From an uncultured Clostridium sp. (lineage in GTDB: Bacteria > Bacillota > Clostridia > TANB77 > CAG-508): DNA of 64,000 bases. Below the pieces are notes generated by a model. That model saw only the letters and a program-made list of their open reading frames with translations, ran no database searches and was not told where the DNA came from. Shown here piece by piece: positions 10,076 through 19,596 of this stretch (positions are counted from its first letter, which is position 1; each line of letters begins with the position of its first letter). Both the position numbers and the translations under genes were made by a program. Where the stretch lies: NCBI GenBank assembly GCA_947368535.1, contig CANBHY010000003.1, positions 1-64,000 of the forward strand, given 5' to 3'.

Positions 10076-11308
10076 TTGAAAGAACAAAAGAAAGCATCAA
10101 AAAAAATATTATTTAGATTAGTATTGTTTATACTAGTTGTAATTTTAATTGCATATTTGATTTATAATACGGTTAGATTAATTATGAGACCTGCTGATAC
10201 TTTTGTTGTAGAACAGGGAACATTAAATATGTCAGAAGCAAAAGATGCATATGTCATAAGAAATGAAGTTGTTTTACAAGGAAATAATTATAAAAACGGA
10301 ATGGAAAAGGTAGTTGCCGAGGGGAAAAGGGTTGCAAAAGGTGATTCTGTTTTTAGATATTACGTGAATGGTGAAGAAACAATAAAAAATGAAATTGCAG
10401 AATTAGATAAGCAGATTTCAGAGGCTCAAAAAAATGAATCTATAATTCCAACTGCTGATGTAGAAATATTAAAACGAAAGATAAGAGAAACAGAAGAAAA
10501 AATATACGATTCAAATAGTAGAGAAGAGATTGAAAATTATAAAAAAGAAATTGAAGATTATACATATAAGATAGCTACTATAGTTGGTGAGCTTAGTCCA
10601 GCAGGTTCTTATTTAAAAGATTTAATTAACAAGAAAACGGAATATATGAGTCAATTAACAAATAGTGCAGAAGAAATTACAACAACGGTAAGTGGAACAG
10701 TTTCATATAGAGTGGATAATATGGAACAAGTTTTAACAACAACAGATTTTAATTATTTAACAGCTCAATTTTTATCAAATTTGAATTTAAAGTCTGGTGA
10801 GACTATCGAAAATAGCAATGAAAAAGGTAAAATTATTACAGACTTTTATTGTTATCTAGCAATTGAGATGAATTCAGATTCAGCAATGAATGCTAAAGTA
10901 GGTGATAAAGTAAAGATACAATATGATTCAGATTCAGCTTTATCTTCTGAAATAGTACATATTAATGAATGTGATAAAAGTAGAGTATTAATATTTAAAG
11001 TTGATGACTTACCTGAAAAAATGATTAACTATAGAAAAATGTCAGTAGAAGTTATATGGTGGGAATATACAGGATTAAAAGTTCCTATTTCTGCTTTAAT
11101 TGAAGAGAATGGAAAAAAGTATGTTGAAAGAAATCGTGCTGGATATAATGCAAAAGTTTTAGTAAAAATTTTAAAACAAGATGATTCATATGCAATAATT
11201 GATAATTATACAAATTCAGAATTACAAGAGATGGGATATGCATATGATGAAATTATTAATATGTATAGTATTAAACAGTTTGACAAAATAGTGGTGAATA
11301 GCAAATAA
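10076..11308 (+). CDS. HlyD-like membrane fusion protein, division-locus associated
   Basis: The 410-residue product has one N-terminal transmembrane segment (about residues 12-33), a region resembling a lipoyl/barrel domain (VAEGKRVAKGDSVFRY), a coiled coil at about 100-170, and a beta-rich C-terminal part. In many Clostridia a gene of this type sits directly before the sepF cluster, as here. The start is TTG at 10076 with GAAAGGA 11 bases upstream, a weak spacing. Its substrate or partner is unknown, and no transporter lies next to it. Confidence 0.75.
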   Translation: MKEQKKASKKILFRLVLFILVVILIAYLIYNTVRLIMRPADTFVVEQGTLNMSEAKDAYVIRNEVVLQGNNYKNGMEKVVAEGKRVAKGDSVFRYYVNGEETIKNEIAELDKQISEAQKNESIIPTADVEILKRKIRETEEKIYDSNSREEIENYKKEIEDYTYKIATIVGELSPAGSYLKDLINKKTEYMSQLTNSAEEITTTVSGTVSYRVDNMEQVLTTTDFNYLTAQFLSNLNLKSGETIENSNEKGKIITDFYCYLAIEMNSDSAMNAKVGDKVKIQYDSDSALSSEIVHINECDKSRVLIFKVDDLPEKMINYRKMSVEVIWWEYTGLKVPISALIEENGKKYVERNRAGYNAKVLVKILKQDDSYAIIDNYTNSELQEMGYAYDEIINMYSIKQFDKIVVNSK

Positions 11309-11363
11309 TATTACAAAAATGTTACAAAAAAATTAAGTTTAATTAACAATCTTAAAAAGTATA

Positions 11364-11392
11364 TTGACATATTTTTTCAAAAGAAGGATACT
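11364..11392 (+). promoter_or_regulatory. sepF-divIVA promoter
   Basis: TTGACA at 11364-11369, 17 bases, then GATACT at 11387-11392. Confidence 0.6.
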
Positions 11393-11440
11393 ATATGCAG
11401 TAATTAAAATTTAAATTGAATAATATTGGGAGGAAATTAA

Positions 11441-11920
11441 ATGGCTAATGCAGTTGTAAATAAAATATTAGATTTTTTGGGTGTAGATAATGGAGAAACT
11501 ATAGAAGATGAAGAAATGCTAGATAATGAATATTCATATGCTTATGAAGATGAAGAAGAAATACCAGAAGAGGAAGAAAAAAGAGGTCTATTTAATAAAA
11601 AATCTAGTAAAATTGCCAACATGGCACAACAACAAATTAAAATGAAAATAGCGAAACCTACATCTTTTGAACAAGCAGAAGATATATGTATTTTATTAAG
11701 AGAAAGAAATGCTATAGTTGTTAATTTAGAATATGTTAATAAAGATGTTGCTAGAAGAATACTAGACGTTATTAGTGGAGCTGTGAAAGTTCTAGATGGA
11801 CATTTTGAAAAAGTTTCTAATTCAATATTTATAGTTGCACCATTTAATTATGATATAGTTAACGATATGACAAGAGAGGAAATAAAAAATAAACTTTCTG
11901 TTTCATGGCTAAATAAATAA
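11441..11920 (+). CDS. sepF: Cell division protein SepF
   Basis: SepF binds FtsZ and tethers it to the membrane during septum assembly. The 159-residue protein starts with a short membrane-binding helix (MANAVVNKILDFLG), then an acidic linker, then the SepF core (AKPTSFEQAEDICILLRERNAIVVNLEYV ... RILDVISGAVKVLDG). GGGAGG precedes the ATG. The ylmE and ylmH genes usually found around sepF are missing; divIVA follows after 15 bases. Confidence 0.95.
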   Translation: MANAVVNKILDFLGVDNGETIEDEEMLDNEYSYAYEDEEEIPEEEEKRGLFNKKSSKIANMAQQQIKMKIAKPTSFEQAEDICILLRERNAIVVNLEYVNKDVARRILDVISGAVKVLDGHFEKVSNSIFIVAPFNYDIVNDMTREEIKNKLSVSWLNK

Positions 11921-11935
11921 AATAGGAGGATTACT

Positions 11936-12385
11936 ATGCTTACACCACTAGACATTGAAAATAAGAAATTCCAAAGAAAAATGATGAATGGTTATAATGT
12001 TGATGAAGTAGACGATTTCTTAGACGAAATAACTGTTGATTATGAGAAACTATATAAAGAAAATACAGAATTACGTGCAGAAATAGAAAGATCTAAATCA
12101 GATATAGATAAATATAAAACAATAGAACAAACACTACAAAATACATTAGTGATGGCTCAAAAAACTGCTGATGAAATTAAGGATGCAGCACAAGAAGAAG
12201 CTGATAATATAATTAAAAATGCAAGATCAAAAATGCAAGATTCTGTTGATGAATTAGCTAAAGAGTCAGAGACAAGAAAAAGAGAATACGCAGAAACTAA
12301 AAAACAATTTGATATATATAGAGCAAAAATGGAAGCATTATTAATATCACAATTAGAGTTACTAAAGGATATGAAAGAAGATTAA
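11936..12385 (+). CDS. divIVA: DivIVA-family polar/septal coiled-coil protein
   Basis: The 149-residue product begins MLTPLDIENKKFQRKMMNGYN and continues VDEVDDFLDEI, the typical DivIVA membrane-binding N-domain. The remainder is coiled coil. DivIVA senses curved membrane and recruits division or pole factors. It is cotranscribed with sepF and followed by a terminator. Confidence 0.93.
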   Translation: MLTPLDIENKKFQRKMMNGYNVDEVDDFLDEITVDYEKLYKENTELRAEIERSKSDIDKYKTIEQTLQNTLVMAQKTADEIKDAAQEEADNIIKNARSKMQDSVDELAKESETRKREYAETKKQFDIYRAKMEALLISQLELLKDMKED

Positions 12386-12397
12386 CAAAAGATAAAG

Positions 12398-12430
12398 AAA
12401 AAGGTTGAGTAAATATCAACCTTTTTTTTA
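12398..12430 (+). terminator. sepF-divIVA terminator
   Basis: AAAAAGGTTGA and TCAACCTTTTTTT pair around a 7-base loop, followed by T's. The next 165 bases up to rsmD show no further gene. Confidence 0.88.
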
Positions 12431-12595
12431 GACTATAAAAATATTAGAATGTATGTTTGTGTTAGAAATGTATATTACAAAAGAATTAAGTGAGTGTTAC
12501 AAGATTAAGTATTATTTACATTTCTGTAAATCATATTGACTTATTGCATATTTGACATAAAATATACGTATATAATTGTCGAGGTTAGGATACTT

Positions 12596-13153
12596 ATGAG
12601 AATTATTAGTGGAACAGCTCGTGGAACAAAATTGTTTACTTTAGATGGATTAAATACTAGACCAACATTAGATAGAGTGAAAGAACCATTATTTAATATA
12701 CTGAATTTTAAATTACAAGATTCAGTGGTTTTAGATTTGTTTGCTGGTTCTGGTGCTTTAGGATTAGAAGCAATTAGTAGAGGAGCTGAAAAGGCTATTT
12801 TTTCTGAAAATAATAGAGATGCTCAGAAGATTATTGAAAAGAATATTGATAAAACTAAATTCAATGATAAAGCTGTATTGATAAAAAATGATTATAAAAA
12901 GGCTTTGACATTTATTTCAGAAAATAATATGAAATGTGATGTAGTTTTTATTGATCCGCCATATAAAACAGAATTAGTAAAAAATGCATTGTTAGGAATT
13001 TTAGAAAAAGAAATATTGAATGAAGACGCTATTATAATTTTGGAAACAGATGAACCAGAGCGTATAGAAATGCAAATATCTGATTTGAAATTTGAAATAG
13101 TAGATAATAGAAAATATGGCCGAGTGAGCTTAATTTTCTTAAAACAAAATTAG
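12596..13153 (+). CDS. rsmD: 16S rRNA (guanine-966 N2)-methyltransferase RsmD
   Basis: RsmD methylates G966 of 16S rRNA. The 185-residue product has MRIISGTARGTKL at the start, LDLFAGSGALGLEAISRGA (SAM-binding loop, about residues 44-62), and the catalytic DPPY motif (VFIDPPYKTE). I use ATG at 12596, where the family's start matches; an in-frame upstream extension to 12536 would add 20 hydrophobic residues foreign to the family. Confidence 0.95.
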   Translation: MRIISGTARGTKLFTLDGLNTRPTLDRVKEPLFNILNFKLQDSVVLDLFAGSGALGLEAISRGAEKAIFSENNRDAQKIIEKNIDKTKFNDKAVLIKNDYKKALTFISENNMKCDVVFIDPPYKTELVKNALLGILEKEILNEDAIIILETDEPERIEMQISDLKFEIVDNRKYGRVSLIFLKQN

Positions 13154-13205
13154 GAAGGATTAAAAAAATTTTTAATCTACTATTACCTGGAAAGGACAGT
13201 AAGAA

Positions 13206-13685
13206 ATGGAGATATTTACTCTTTTAGAAGCAATTGAAGAATTACTTGGAGAAAGCAAAAAAATGCCTTTTTCAAATAAACACATTGTAGACAAAGAAGA
13301 AATTTTAGATATTGTAAAAGAAATTAGGTTGAAACTTCCTGATGAATTGAAGCAAGCTAAATGGGTAAAGGAAGAAAGGACTAGAATAATTGAAGAGGCA
13401 CAAAAAGAAGGAGAGGACATCGTTAAAGAGGCTGAGAATAGAATTATTGCTATGATAGATGAACATGAAATTACGAAAAAAGCTTATGATGAAAAACAAA
13501 AAATTATTGATTCAGCTAACGATATAGCAAAAGAGATGACAGAGGCTACTAAAGAATATGTAGACAATATTTTAAGTGGCGTCGAAGAAACTGTTCTTTT
13601 ATTAAAGAGTGATATAGAAACAGCTCAGGCTACTATTAATACAGCTGTAAGTACTTTAAAAAATAATAGGAAAGAGTTAGAATAA
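13206..13685 (+). CDS. Coiled-coil protein downstream of rsmD
   Basis: The 159-residue protein is mostly predicted helix and coiled coil (EERTRIIEEAQKEGEDIVKEAENRI), sometimes auto-named ATP synthase subunit B-like in Clostridia because of that composition. A short ordered N-terminal part (MEIFTLLEAIEELLGESKKMPF) contains the conserved-looking phrase. The function is unknown. It follows rsmD and ends at a terminator. Confidence 0.7.
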   Translation: MEIFTLLEAIEELLGESKKMPFSNKHIVDKEEILDIVKEIRLKLPDELKQAKWVKEERTRIIEEAQKEGEDIVKEAENRIIAMIDEHEITKKAYDEKQKIIDSANDIAKEMTEATKEYVDNILSGVEETVLLLKSDIETAQATINTAVSTLKNNRKELE

Positions 13686-13702
13686 ATCGGAATATTAAAG
13701 AG

Positions 13703-13757
13703 AATCAGAATCAAGCAACTTCAAAAAAAGAGGTTGACCGATTTCTGATTTTTTTTG
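13703..13757 (+). terminator. Terminator after rsmD unit
   Basis: Two-step stem: AATCAGAATC with GATTTCTGATT outside, CAACTTC with GAGGTTG inside, followed by eight T's. Confidence 0.75.
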
Positions 13758-13828
13758 TATAATCTGTTGTTTTTTGTTGCTATTTGTTATAATGATTTAG
13801 TAAGAAATGTGCGAATGGAGGAATAACT

Positions 13829-16282
13829 TTGGGTAGAAAAAGAAAAAAGAAAACTACATCGTCAGCTAAAGGATTTGCTGGACTAAGTTTTGAAATGGTT
13901 ATAATGATAATGTTTCTAGTTGGAATTTTACTAGGAGTATTAATATATACAAATGCAGGGCAAATTGGAAAAATTGTAAGTCCTTTATTTGGAGGTTTAG
14001 TTGGAATTATAAAATATGTTATTCCTGTTGGAATAATAATTATAGCGTTTTCTTTGATTAGAGAAGAGAGAGCATTTGTTACTACTAAAGTGACACAATT
14101 TATTATTTTTATTTTGTGTGTAACAACAATAATGCATATAAATCAATTTTCAAAAATAAATATGGCTAACAACGTTACATTCGAAGAAATTGTTAATGAA
14201 GCTTATAATATTGGTACAATGAATAAAGGTGGTGGAGCAATAGGAGCTATTGTAGCTACTCCACTTACTAATATGATAGGAGCTCTTGGAACTACTATAT
14301 TGACTATTATAGTTGCAGTCATTACATTTATGTATATAATTGGTGTAAATCCAATTCAACTTTTAGTAGTTTATCTTGAAGGTAGTGCTGATAGAAGAGA
14401 AGAAAGGCTAGAAAGAAGAGAGCAAGAAAGAGAAGCTTTTTATGCTAGAAGAGAAGAACGTAGAGAAGAAAGAAGAAATAGAAGAGCTGCTCACGAAGAG
14501 GAGGCTATACCAAAACGTAAAAAAGAATTACCAAAATCAGATCAAGTTGAATTAATACAGGATGAAATTGTTATAAATAATTTCAATGAACCAGAAGAAG
14601 AGTTAGCTACTGAGAAAAAAGGAATGTTTGGATTATTTGGAAAGAAAAAAATGGGTGGGGATATGATTGATGATGTAGAACCTGAAAAATTTGAAGAACC
14701 AGAAAATAATCCAGATGAATTAGAAAATATATTTAAAGAAGAGAAGGAAGAAAAAGAAGAAAAAACTAAAGCTGTGTTACAATTAGATCATCAAACGCAT
14801 ACTGTTGATGATGAAAATTATGAAATGCCACCAGTTAATTTATTATCACAAGCAGCAGGAAAAGTTGCTAAAGGAAGTAAAAAGGTTTTAACAGATACAG
14901 CTACTAAATTACAAAAAACTTTATACAGTTTTGGCGTTTCTGCTAAAGTTGAAAATGTTTCAGTAGGACCAGTTATTACGAGATATGAATTAAAACCTGC
15001 TGAAGGTGTAAGAGTTAGTAAAATCGCTAAACTTTCTGATGATATTGCTTTAAATTTAGCTGCTGAAAGTATAAGAATTGAAGCTCCTATCCCTGGAAAA
15101 CAAGCTGTAGGTATAGAGATTCCGAATAAAGAAAAAGAAACAGTTGCTCTTAGAGATATAATAGATTCAGATGATTTCAATGAATCAAAGTCTAAATTAT
15201 CTTTTGCTTTAGGAAAGAGCGTATCTGGTGAAAATGTAGTTACAGATATTGCTAAAATGCCACACGTATTAATAGCTGGTTCTACAGGTTCTGGTAAATC
15301 TGTATGTATAAATACATTGATAACAAGTATTTTATATAAAGCAAAACCAAGTGAAGTAAAACTAATAATGGTTGATCCCAAAGTTGTTGAACTTTCTGTT
15401 TATAATGGAATACCACATTTGTTAATACCAGTTGTAACTGATCCTAAAAAAGCTGCTGGTGCTTTAGCTTGGGCTGTTCAAGAAATGGTTAATCGTTATA
15501 GTTTATTTGCTCAAAAGAATGTTAGAGATATAAAAGGATATAATGCAGCACTTGAAAAAGAAGGTATTGATGAAACTATGCCTCAAATTGTTATTATTGT
15601 AGATGAGCTTGCAGATTTAATGATGGTTTCACCAAAAGATGTTGAAGATGCTATTTGTAGATTGGCTCAAATGGCGAGAGCAGCAGGTATGCATTTAGTT
15701 ATAGCTACACAAAGACCATCAGTTGATGTTATTACAGGTATTATTAAGGCAAACATTCCATCAAGAATTGCCTTTGCTGTTTCTTCTCAAGTAGATTCAA
15801 GAACAATTCTAGATTCAATGGGTGCTGAAAAGTTACTAGGAAAAGGGGACATGCTATTTTATCCATCTGGTGCTTCAAAGGCTACAAGAGTTCAGGGGGC
15901 TTTTATCTCAGATGGTGATGTTGAAAAGATAGTTGACTTCTTAAAGAAAGATGGCGAAACTGTTTATAATGAAGATATATTGGAAACAATAGAAAAAGCT
16001 AATAATTCTGATAGAGAACTTGAAGAAAATTCAGAAGATGATGAAGCTGATCCATTTTTACCAGAAGCGATAGAAGCTGTTATTGAGATTGGTTCTGCAT
16101 CAGCATCATTAATACAAAGAAGATTTAAAGTTGGTTATGCTAGAGCTGGAAGAATTATAGATCAAATGGAAGCAAGAGGAATTATATCTGGTTATCAAGG
16201 AAGTAAACCAAGAGAAGTATTAATGTCAAAAGAGAGATGGCAAGAATTAAAAATGGCGCCAAATAATGATACTGAAGAATAG
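13829..16282 (+). CDS. ftsK: DNA translocase FtsK/SpoIIIE
   Basis: FtsK pumps chromosomal DNA through the closing septum. The 817-residue protein has about four N-terminal membrane segments (within residues 20-180), an Arg/Glu-rich linker, then the motor: Walker [13 protein letters not shown] near residue 487, [12 protein letters not shown] (Walker B) and [12 protein letters not shown]. The C-terminal winged-helix gamma domain ([21 protein letters not shown]) reads polar DNA motifs. The start is TTG at 13829, with GGAGG 10 bases ahead. Confidence 0.96.
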   Translation: MGRKRKKKTTSSAKGFAGLSFEMVIMIMFLVGILLGVLIYTNAGQIGKIVSPLFGGLVGIIKYVIPVGIIIIAFSLIREERAFVTTKVTQFIIFILCVTTIMHINQFSKINMANNVTFEEIVNEAYNIGTMNKGGGAIGAIVATPLTNMIGALGTTILTIIVAVITFMYIIGVNPIQLLVVYLEGSADRREERLERREQEREAFYARREERREERRNRRAAHEEEAIPKRKKELPKSDQVELIQDEIVINNFNEPEEELATEKKGMFGLFGKKKMGGDMIDDVEPEKFEEPENNPDELENIFKEEKEEKEEKTKAVLQLDHQTHTVDDENYEMPPVNLLSQAAGKVAKGSKKVLTDTATKLQKTLYSFGVSAKVENVSVGPVITRYELKPAEGVRVSKIAKLSDDIALNLAAESIRIEAPIPGKQAVGIEIPNKEKETVALRDIIDSDDFNESKSKLSFALGKSVSGENVVTDIAKMPHVLIAGSTGSGKSVCINTLITSILYKAKPSEVKLIMVDPKVVELSVYNGIPHLLIPVVTDPKKAAGALAWAVQEMVNRYSLFAQKNVRDIKGYNAALEKEGIDETMPQIVIIVDELADLMMVSPKDVEDAICRLAQMARAAGMHLVIATQRPSVDVITGIIKANIPSRIAFAVSSQVDSRTILDSMGAEKLLGKGDMLFYPSGASKATRVQGAFISDGDVEKIVDFLKKDGETVYNEDILETIEKANNSDRELEENSEDDEADPFLPEAIEAVIEIGSASASLIQRRFKVGYARAGRIIDQMEARGIISGYQGSKPREVLMSKERWQELKMAPNNDTEE

Positions 16283-16329
16283 TTTATAAAAGAATATTTT
16301 ACTAAAGAAAGAAGGGATTTTGTTATCTT

Positions 16330-17883
16330 ATGAAAAAAAGTTTATTTTCTAAATTTAAAGACTATAATTATATTTTAGATAAGGTTTTAGAAGAAAAACG
16401 TTTTTCAGAAGATGCAAAAAACCTTCTTTTAAATATGATTTATAAAATTGAAAATTCATATAAAGATTATTCACAAATAAAAGGAATTTTTGAAACCAAA
16501 AATAATTTTATTGATGGAATAATTGATAATGTTTCAAAATATTGTAATTATTTATTTTTAATAGATCCAAAAAAAGAAGAAGTAAAGATGCTAAAAGAAC
16601 AAAATGTTTTGGCGCTTACTGATGAACGAGAAAAAAGAATTTATGCGTATCCTACTGAGCTTGCAATATTGTATGGATTAATTGAAATAAAACCTAAGTA
16701 CTATTATATTTCAAAAAATTATTATTATTTAAAAGATACTTTTCAAGGACTTTTAGTAGAAGGAACTGTTTTAAATAATACTGAAGTAATTCGTAATTTT
16801 AATGGTTGGTCTTGGAATTTGGCAGAAGATACAAATATAAATCATGTAGCTAATATGATTTATCAAGCTACACGAATATTAATTGATGAAGACTTTCTTA
16901 AAGAATGGGAACAAAATACATCTTCGAAAATTGATTATATTTATGAGATGAGAAAAGAATTACTTGAATATTATGGCAAAGATTGTAGCAGAAGATTTTA
17001 TTTAGCTATGGCAAGATTAATTGTTGCGTATTCCTTAATAAAAAAGAGAGATAAAGTTAAAGAAGAATATGATAAGGTGTATTTTGCTTATGATAGTATG
17101 AAAAATAAAACAGAGTATATTTATAAGATATCACAAGAAAAAAAGAAACTTACAGCCGAAATAGAGGTTAAGGACAGACTTTTAAATGATAGTAAAGGTT
17201 TAATAAATGAATTTAATAAAAGAAACAGTAAATTGTCAGATGATATGAAAATTTTTAATGTAAGTGCATTAGCAGATATATTGCAAACCGAGAGACAGAA
17301 GTGTATAAAGAGAATAAAGGAATTAAATGAGCTTGTAAAACCTTTGAATTACAGTCAACTAAAAAATGAATTAGCAGAAAAGTTGAATATACTTTCAGTA
17401 GTTGTTGAAAATAAAAGTCTTAGAAGTTATGCAATTGATTTTCAAAAAGAGGCATTAAAATGTTTTTATGATAATTTAAATAAAATATCTACTAAAGATG
17501 AAATTATTGATATAATATATAAAATGCGCTATTATAGAAAAATTCGTATTACTGAAAATGAAAAAATTGAGGATGTAGCCGTATTAAATGATTATGTTCA
17601 GAAAATTTTAAAGATTTTAGTTACAAAAGGTTGCAAGGAGAAAGTGTTTAATATTTTCTGCAAAGATATTGAATTTAATTATGAGATTATAGAAAAAGCA
17701 TTAAATACAGCAATTGCTAATTATGAAGATATAGACATAGAGTTAAAAATTGAAGATGAAGTTTTAGAAATTTATGTTTATGATAATGAAATTTTAGATA
17801 CACAAACTTATATAAAATATCCATTAACTAATAAAGACTTAGCAGTAAAACAAAACAAAAGAATACCTATGTATGTGATGTGA
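16330..17883 (+). CDS. Conserved-looking protein of unknown function, 517 residues
   Basis: I do not recognise this protein. It is soluble, rich in Lys, Glu, Asn and Tyr, with a coiled-coil stretch at about residues 245-300 (EEYDKVYFAYDSMKNK ... RLLNDSKGLI). It has no membrane segment, nucleotide-binding loop or metal motif that I can see. It lies between ftsK and a beta-CASP nuclease, 47 and 40 bases from its neighbours, so it may be read with ftsK. The ribosome-binding site (AGAAGGGA) is about 12 bases from the ATG. Confidence 0.75.
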   Translation: MKKSLFSKFKDYNYILDKVLEEKRFSEDAKNLLLNMIYKIENSYKDYSQIKGIFETKNNFIDGIIDNVSKYCNYLFLIDPKKEEVKMLKEQNVLALTDEREKRIYAYPTELAILYGLIEIKPKYYYISKNYYYLKDTFQGLLVEGTVLNNTEVIRNFNGWSWNLAEDTNINHVANMIYQATRILIDEDFLKEWEQNTSSKIDYIYEMRKELLEYYGKDCSRRFYLAMARLIVAYSLIKKRDKVKEEYDKVYFAYDSMKNKTEYIYKISQEKKKLTAEIEVKDRLLNDSKGLINEFNKRNSKLSDDMKIFNVSALADILQTERQKCIKRIKELNELVKPLNYSQLKNELAEKLNILSVVVENKSLRSYAIDFQKEALKCFYDNLNKISTKDEIIDIIYKMRYYRKIRITENEKIEDVAVLNDYVQKILKILVTKGCKEKVFNIFCKDIEFNYEIIEKALNTAIANYEDIDIELKIEDEVLEIYVYDNEILDTQTYIKYPLTNKDLAVKQNKRIPMYVM

Positions 17884-17923
17884 TAGAAAAAAGATACTTA
17901 AGAAAAAGAAAGGAAAAATATAT

Positions 17924-19579
17924 ATGAATATTACTTTTTTAGGTGCAGCAAAAACAGTAACAGGTTCAAACTTTTTAGTAGAAGCAGCAGGAAAAAAATT
18001 TCTTGTAGATTGTGGAATGTATCAAGGAAAAGCTGCTCAAGAAATTGAGAATTCGGAAGAATTTTTATATAATCCTTTAGAAATTGATTTTATGCTATTA
18101 ACGCATGCTCATATAGATCATTCAGGAAGAATACCTAAATTGTATAATGAAGGATTTAGGGCACCAATATATGCCCATAAAGCTACAGTTGATTTATGTA
18201 GTATAATGTTACCAGATAGTGGTCATATTCAAGAGAATGAAGTGGAATGGCGAAATAGAAAAAGAATTAGAGCAGGCTTAGATCCATTGCCACCTTTATA
18301 TACAGCAGAAGAAGCTGCTCAATCAATGGAGATATTTAGACCAGTTCAATATGATGAAATAATTGATGTTGCTGAAAATATTCAAGTTAGATTTAATGAT
18401 GCTGGACACATGTTAGGTTCAAGTATTATTGAAATTTGGGTGACTGAAAATGGAAAAACAGAAAAAATTGTATTTACTGGAGATCTTGGAAATAATGATA
18501 TTCCACTTTTAGACTCTCCGACAATGATAGATAATGCAGATTATGTTGTAATGGAATCTACATATGGAAGCAGATTACATTTAAGAAATGACGATAAAGC
18601 TAAAATGTTTTTAGATATTGTTTCTGAGACTTTAGATAATGGTGGTCGTGTGGTAATTCCATCATTTGCAGTAGGAAGAACACAAGAAATTTTATATGAG
18701 ATTGACAAAATAAAAGATACACATAATGATGATGAAGAATTTCAAAGAAAATATCAGCAATTAATGAAAACGCCAGTATTTGTTGATAGTCCTTTAGCAA
18801 TTTCAGCGACAGAAATATTTAGAAAAAATATTGATTTGTTTGAAGATGAAATTCAAGAAAAATTAAAGCATGGAGATCATCCGTTAGAATTTTCAGGATT
18901 ACAATTTACTAAAACACCAGAAGAATCTAAAGCATTAAACGAAACTTATTATCCATCTATAATAATTTCAGCTAGTGGAATGTGTGATATAGGAAGAATA
19001 AAACATCATTTGAAGCATAACTTGTGGAATCCTCAAAGTACAGTTTTATTTGTTGGATATCAAGCACCAGGAACATTAGGAAGATCAATTGTTGATGGAG
19101 CAGAAAAAGTTAAAATTTTTGGAGAAGAGATATCTGTAAATGCTAGAGTTGAATATATTGAAGGATATTCAGGACATGCTGATCAAGAATGGTTATTGAA
19201 CTTTATATATTCATTTATTACTAAACCAAAGCATATCTTCTTAGTTCATGGAGAAGAAGAAAGTCAAGAAGTGTTAAAAGGAATGATTGAGAAAAATACT
19301 CAAATACCAGTAACTATTCCAGACTTTGGAGAAAAATATGAAGTTTCTGATATTCCAAAACTTCAAGACAGAGTAGAGTATTCAAGCAAGGTAGAAGATA
19401 AATTCTTAAGATTACAAATACTTGAAAAATTAGATAAAATTACTGATGAAATCGATACTATGACAAAAGTAGTTAAACAAGAAAAATTAATGAAAGAAAG
19501 TTCTGATATAGAAATTGAAAGCTTAAATGATAAAGTGAAAAAATTAGAAGAGCAGATTAAAGGTTTAATTGAAAACTAA
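17924..19579 (+). CDS. Metallo-beta-lactamase fold RNA nuclease, beta-CASP type
   Basis: The 551-residue product resembles CPSF/Ysh1-type RNases. The metal motif HAHIDHSGR lies near residues 61-69, followed by DAGHMLGS and the phrase FTGDLGNND. Beta-CASP features are visible: VMESTYGSR, FAVGRTQEIL, SASGMCDIGRIKHHL and EGYSGHADQEWL. Family members cut RNA or act as exonucleases. The last 60 residues form a coiled coil, an addition to the normal core of about 460 residues. It sits 17 bases before the GH15 gene. Confidence 0.9.
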   Translation: MNITFLGAAKTVTGSNFLVEAAGKKFLVDCGMYQGKAAQEIENSEEFLYNPLEIDFMLLTHAHIDHSGRIPKLYNEGFRAPIYAHKATVDLCSIMLPDSGHIQENEVEWRNRKRIRAGLDPLPPLYTAEEAAQSMEIFRPVQYDEIIDVAENIQVRFNDAGHMLGSSIIEIWVTENGKTEKIVFTGDLGNNDIPLLDSPTMIDNADYVVMESTYGSRLHLRNDDKAKMFLDIVSETLDNGGRVVIPSFAVGRTQEILYEIDKIKDTHNDDEEFQRKYQQLMKTPVFVDSPLAISATEIFRKNIDLFEDEIQEKLKHGDHPLEFSGLQFTKTPEESKALNETYYPSIIISASGMCDIGRIKHHLKHNLWNPQSTVLFVGYQAPGTLGRSIVDGAEKVKIFGEEISVNARVEYIEGYSGHADQEWLLNFIYSFITKPKHIFLVHGEEESQEVLKGMIEKNTQIPVTIPDFGEKYEVSDIPKLQDRVEYSSKVEDKFLRLQILEKLDKITDEIDTMTKVVKQEKLMKESSDIEIESLNDKVKKLEEQIKGLIEN

Positions 19580-19596
19580 TAGGAAGGATTATATTA

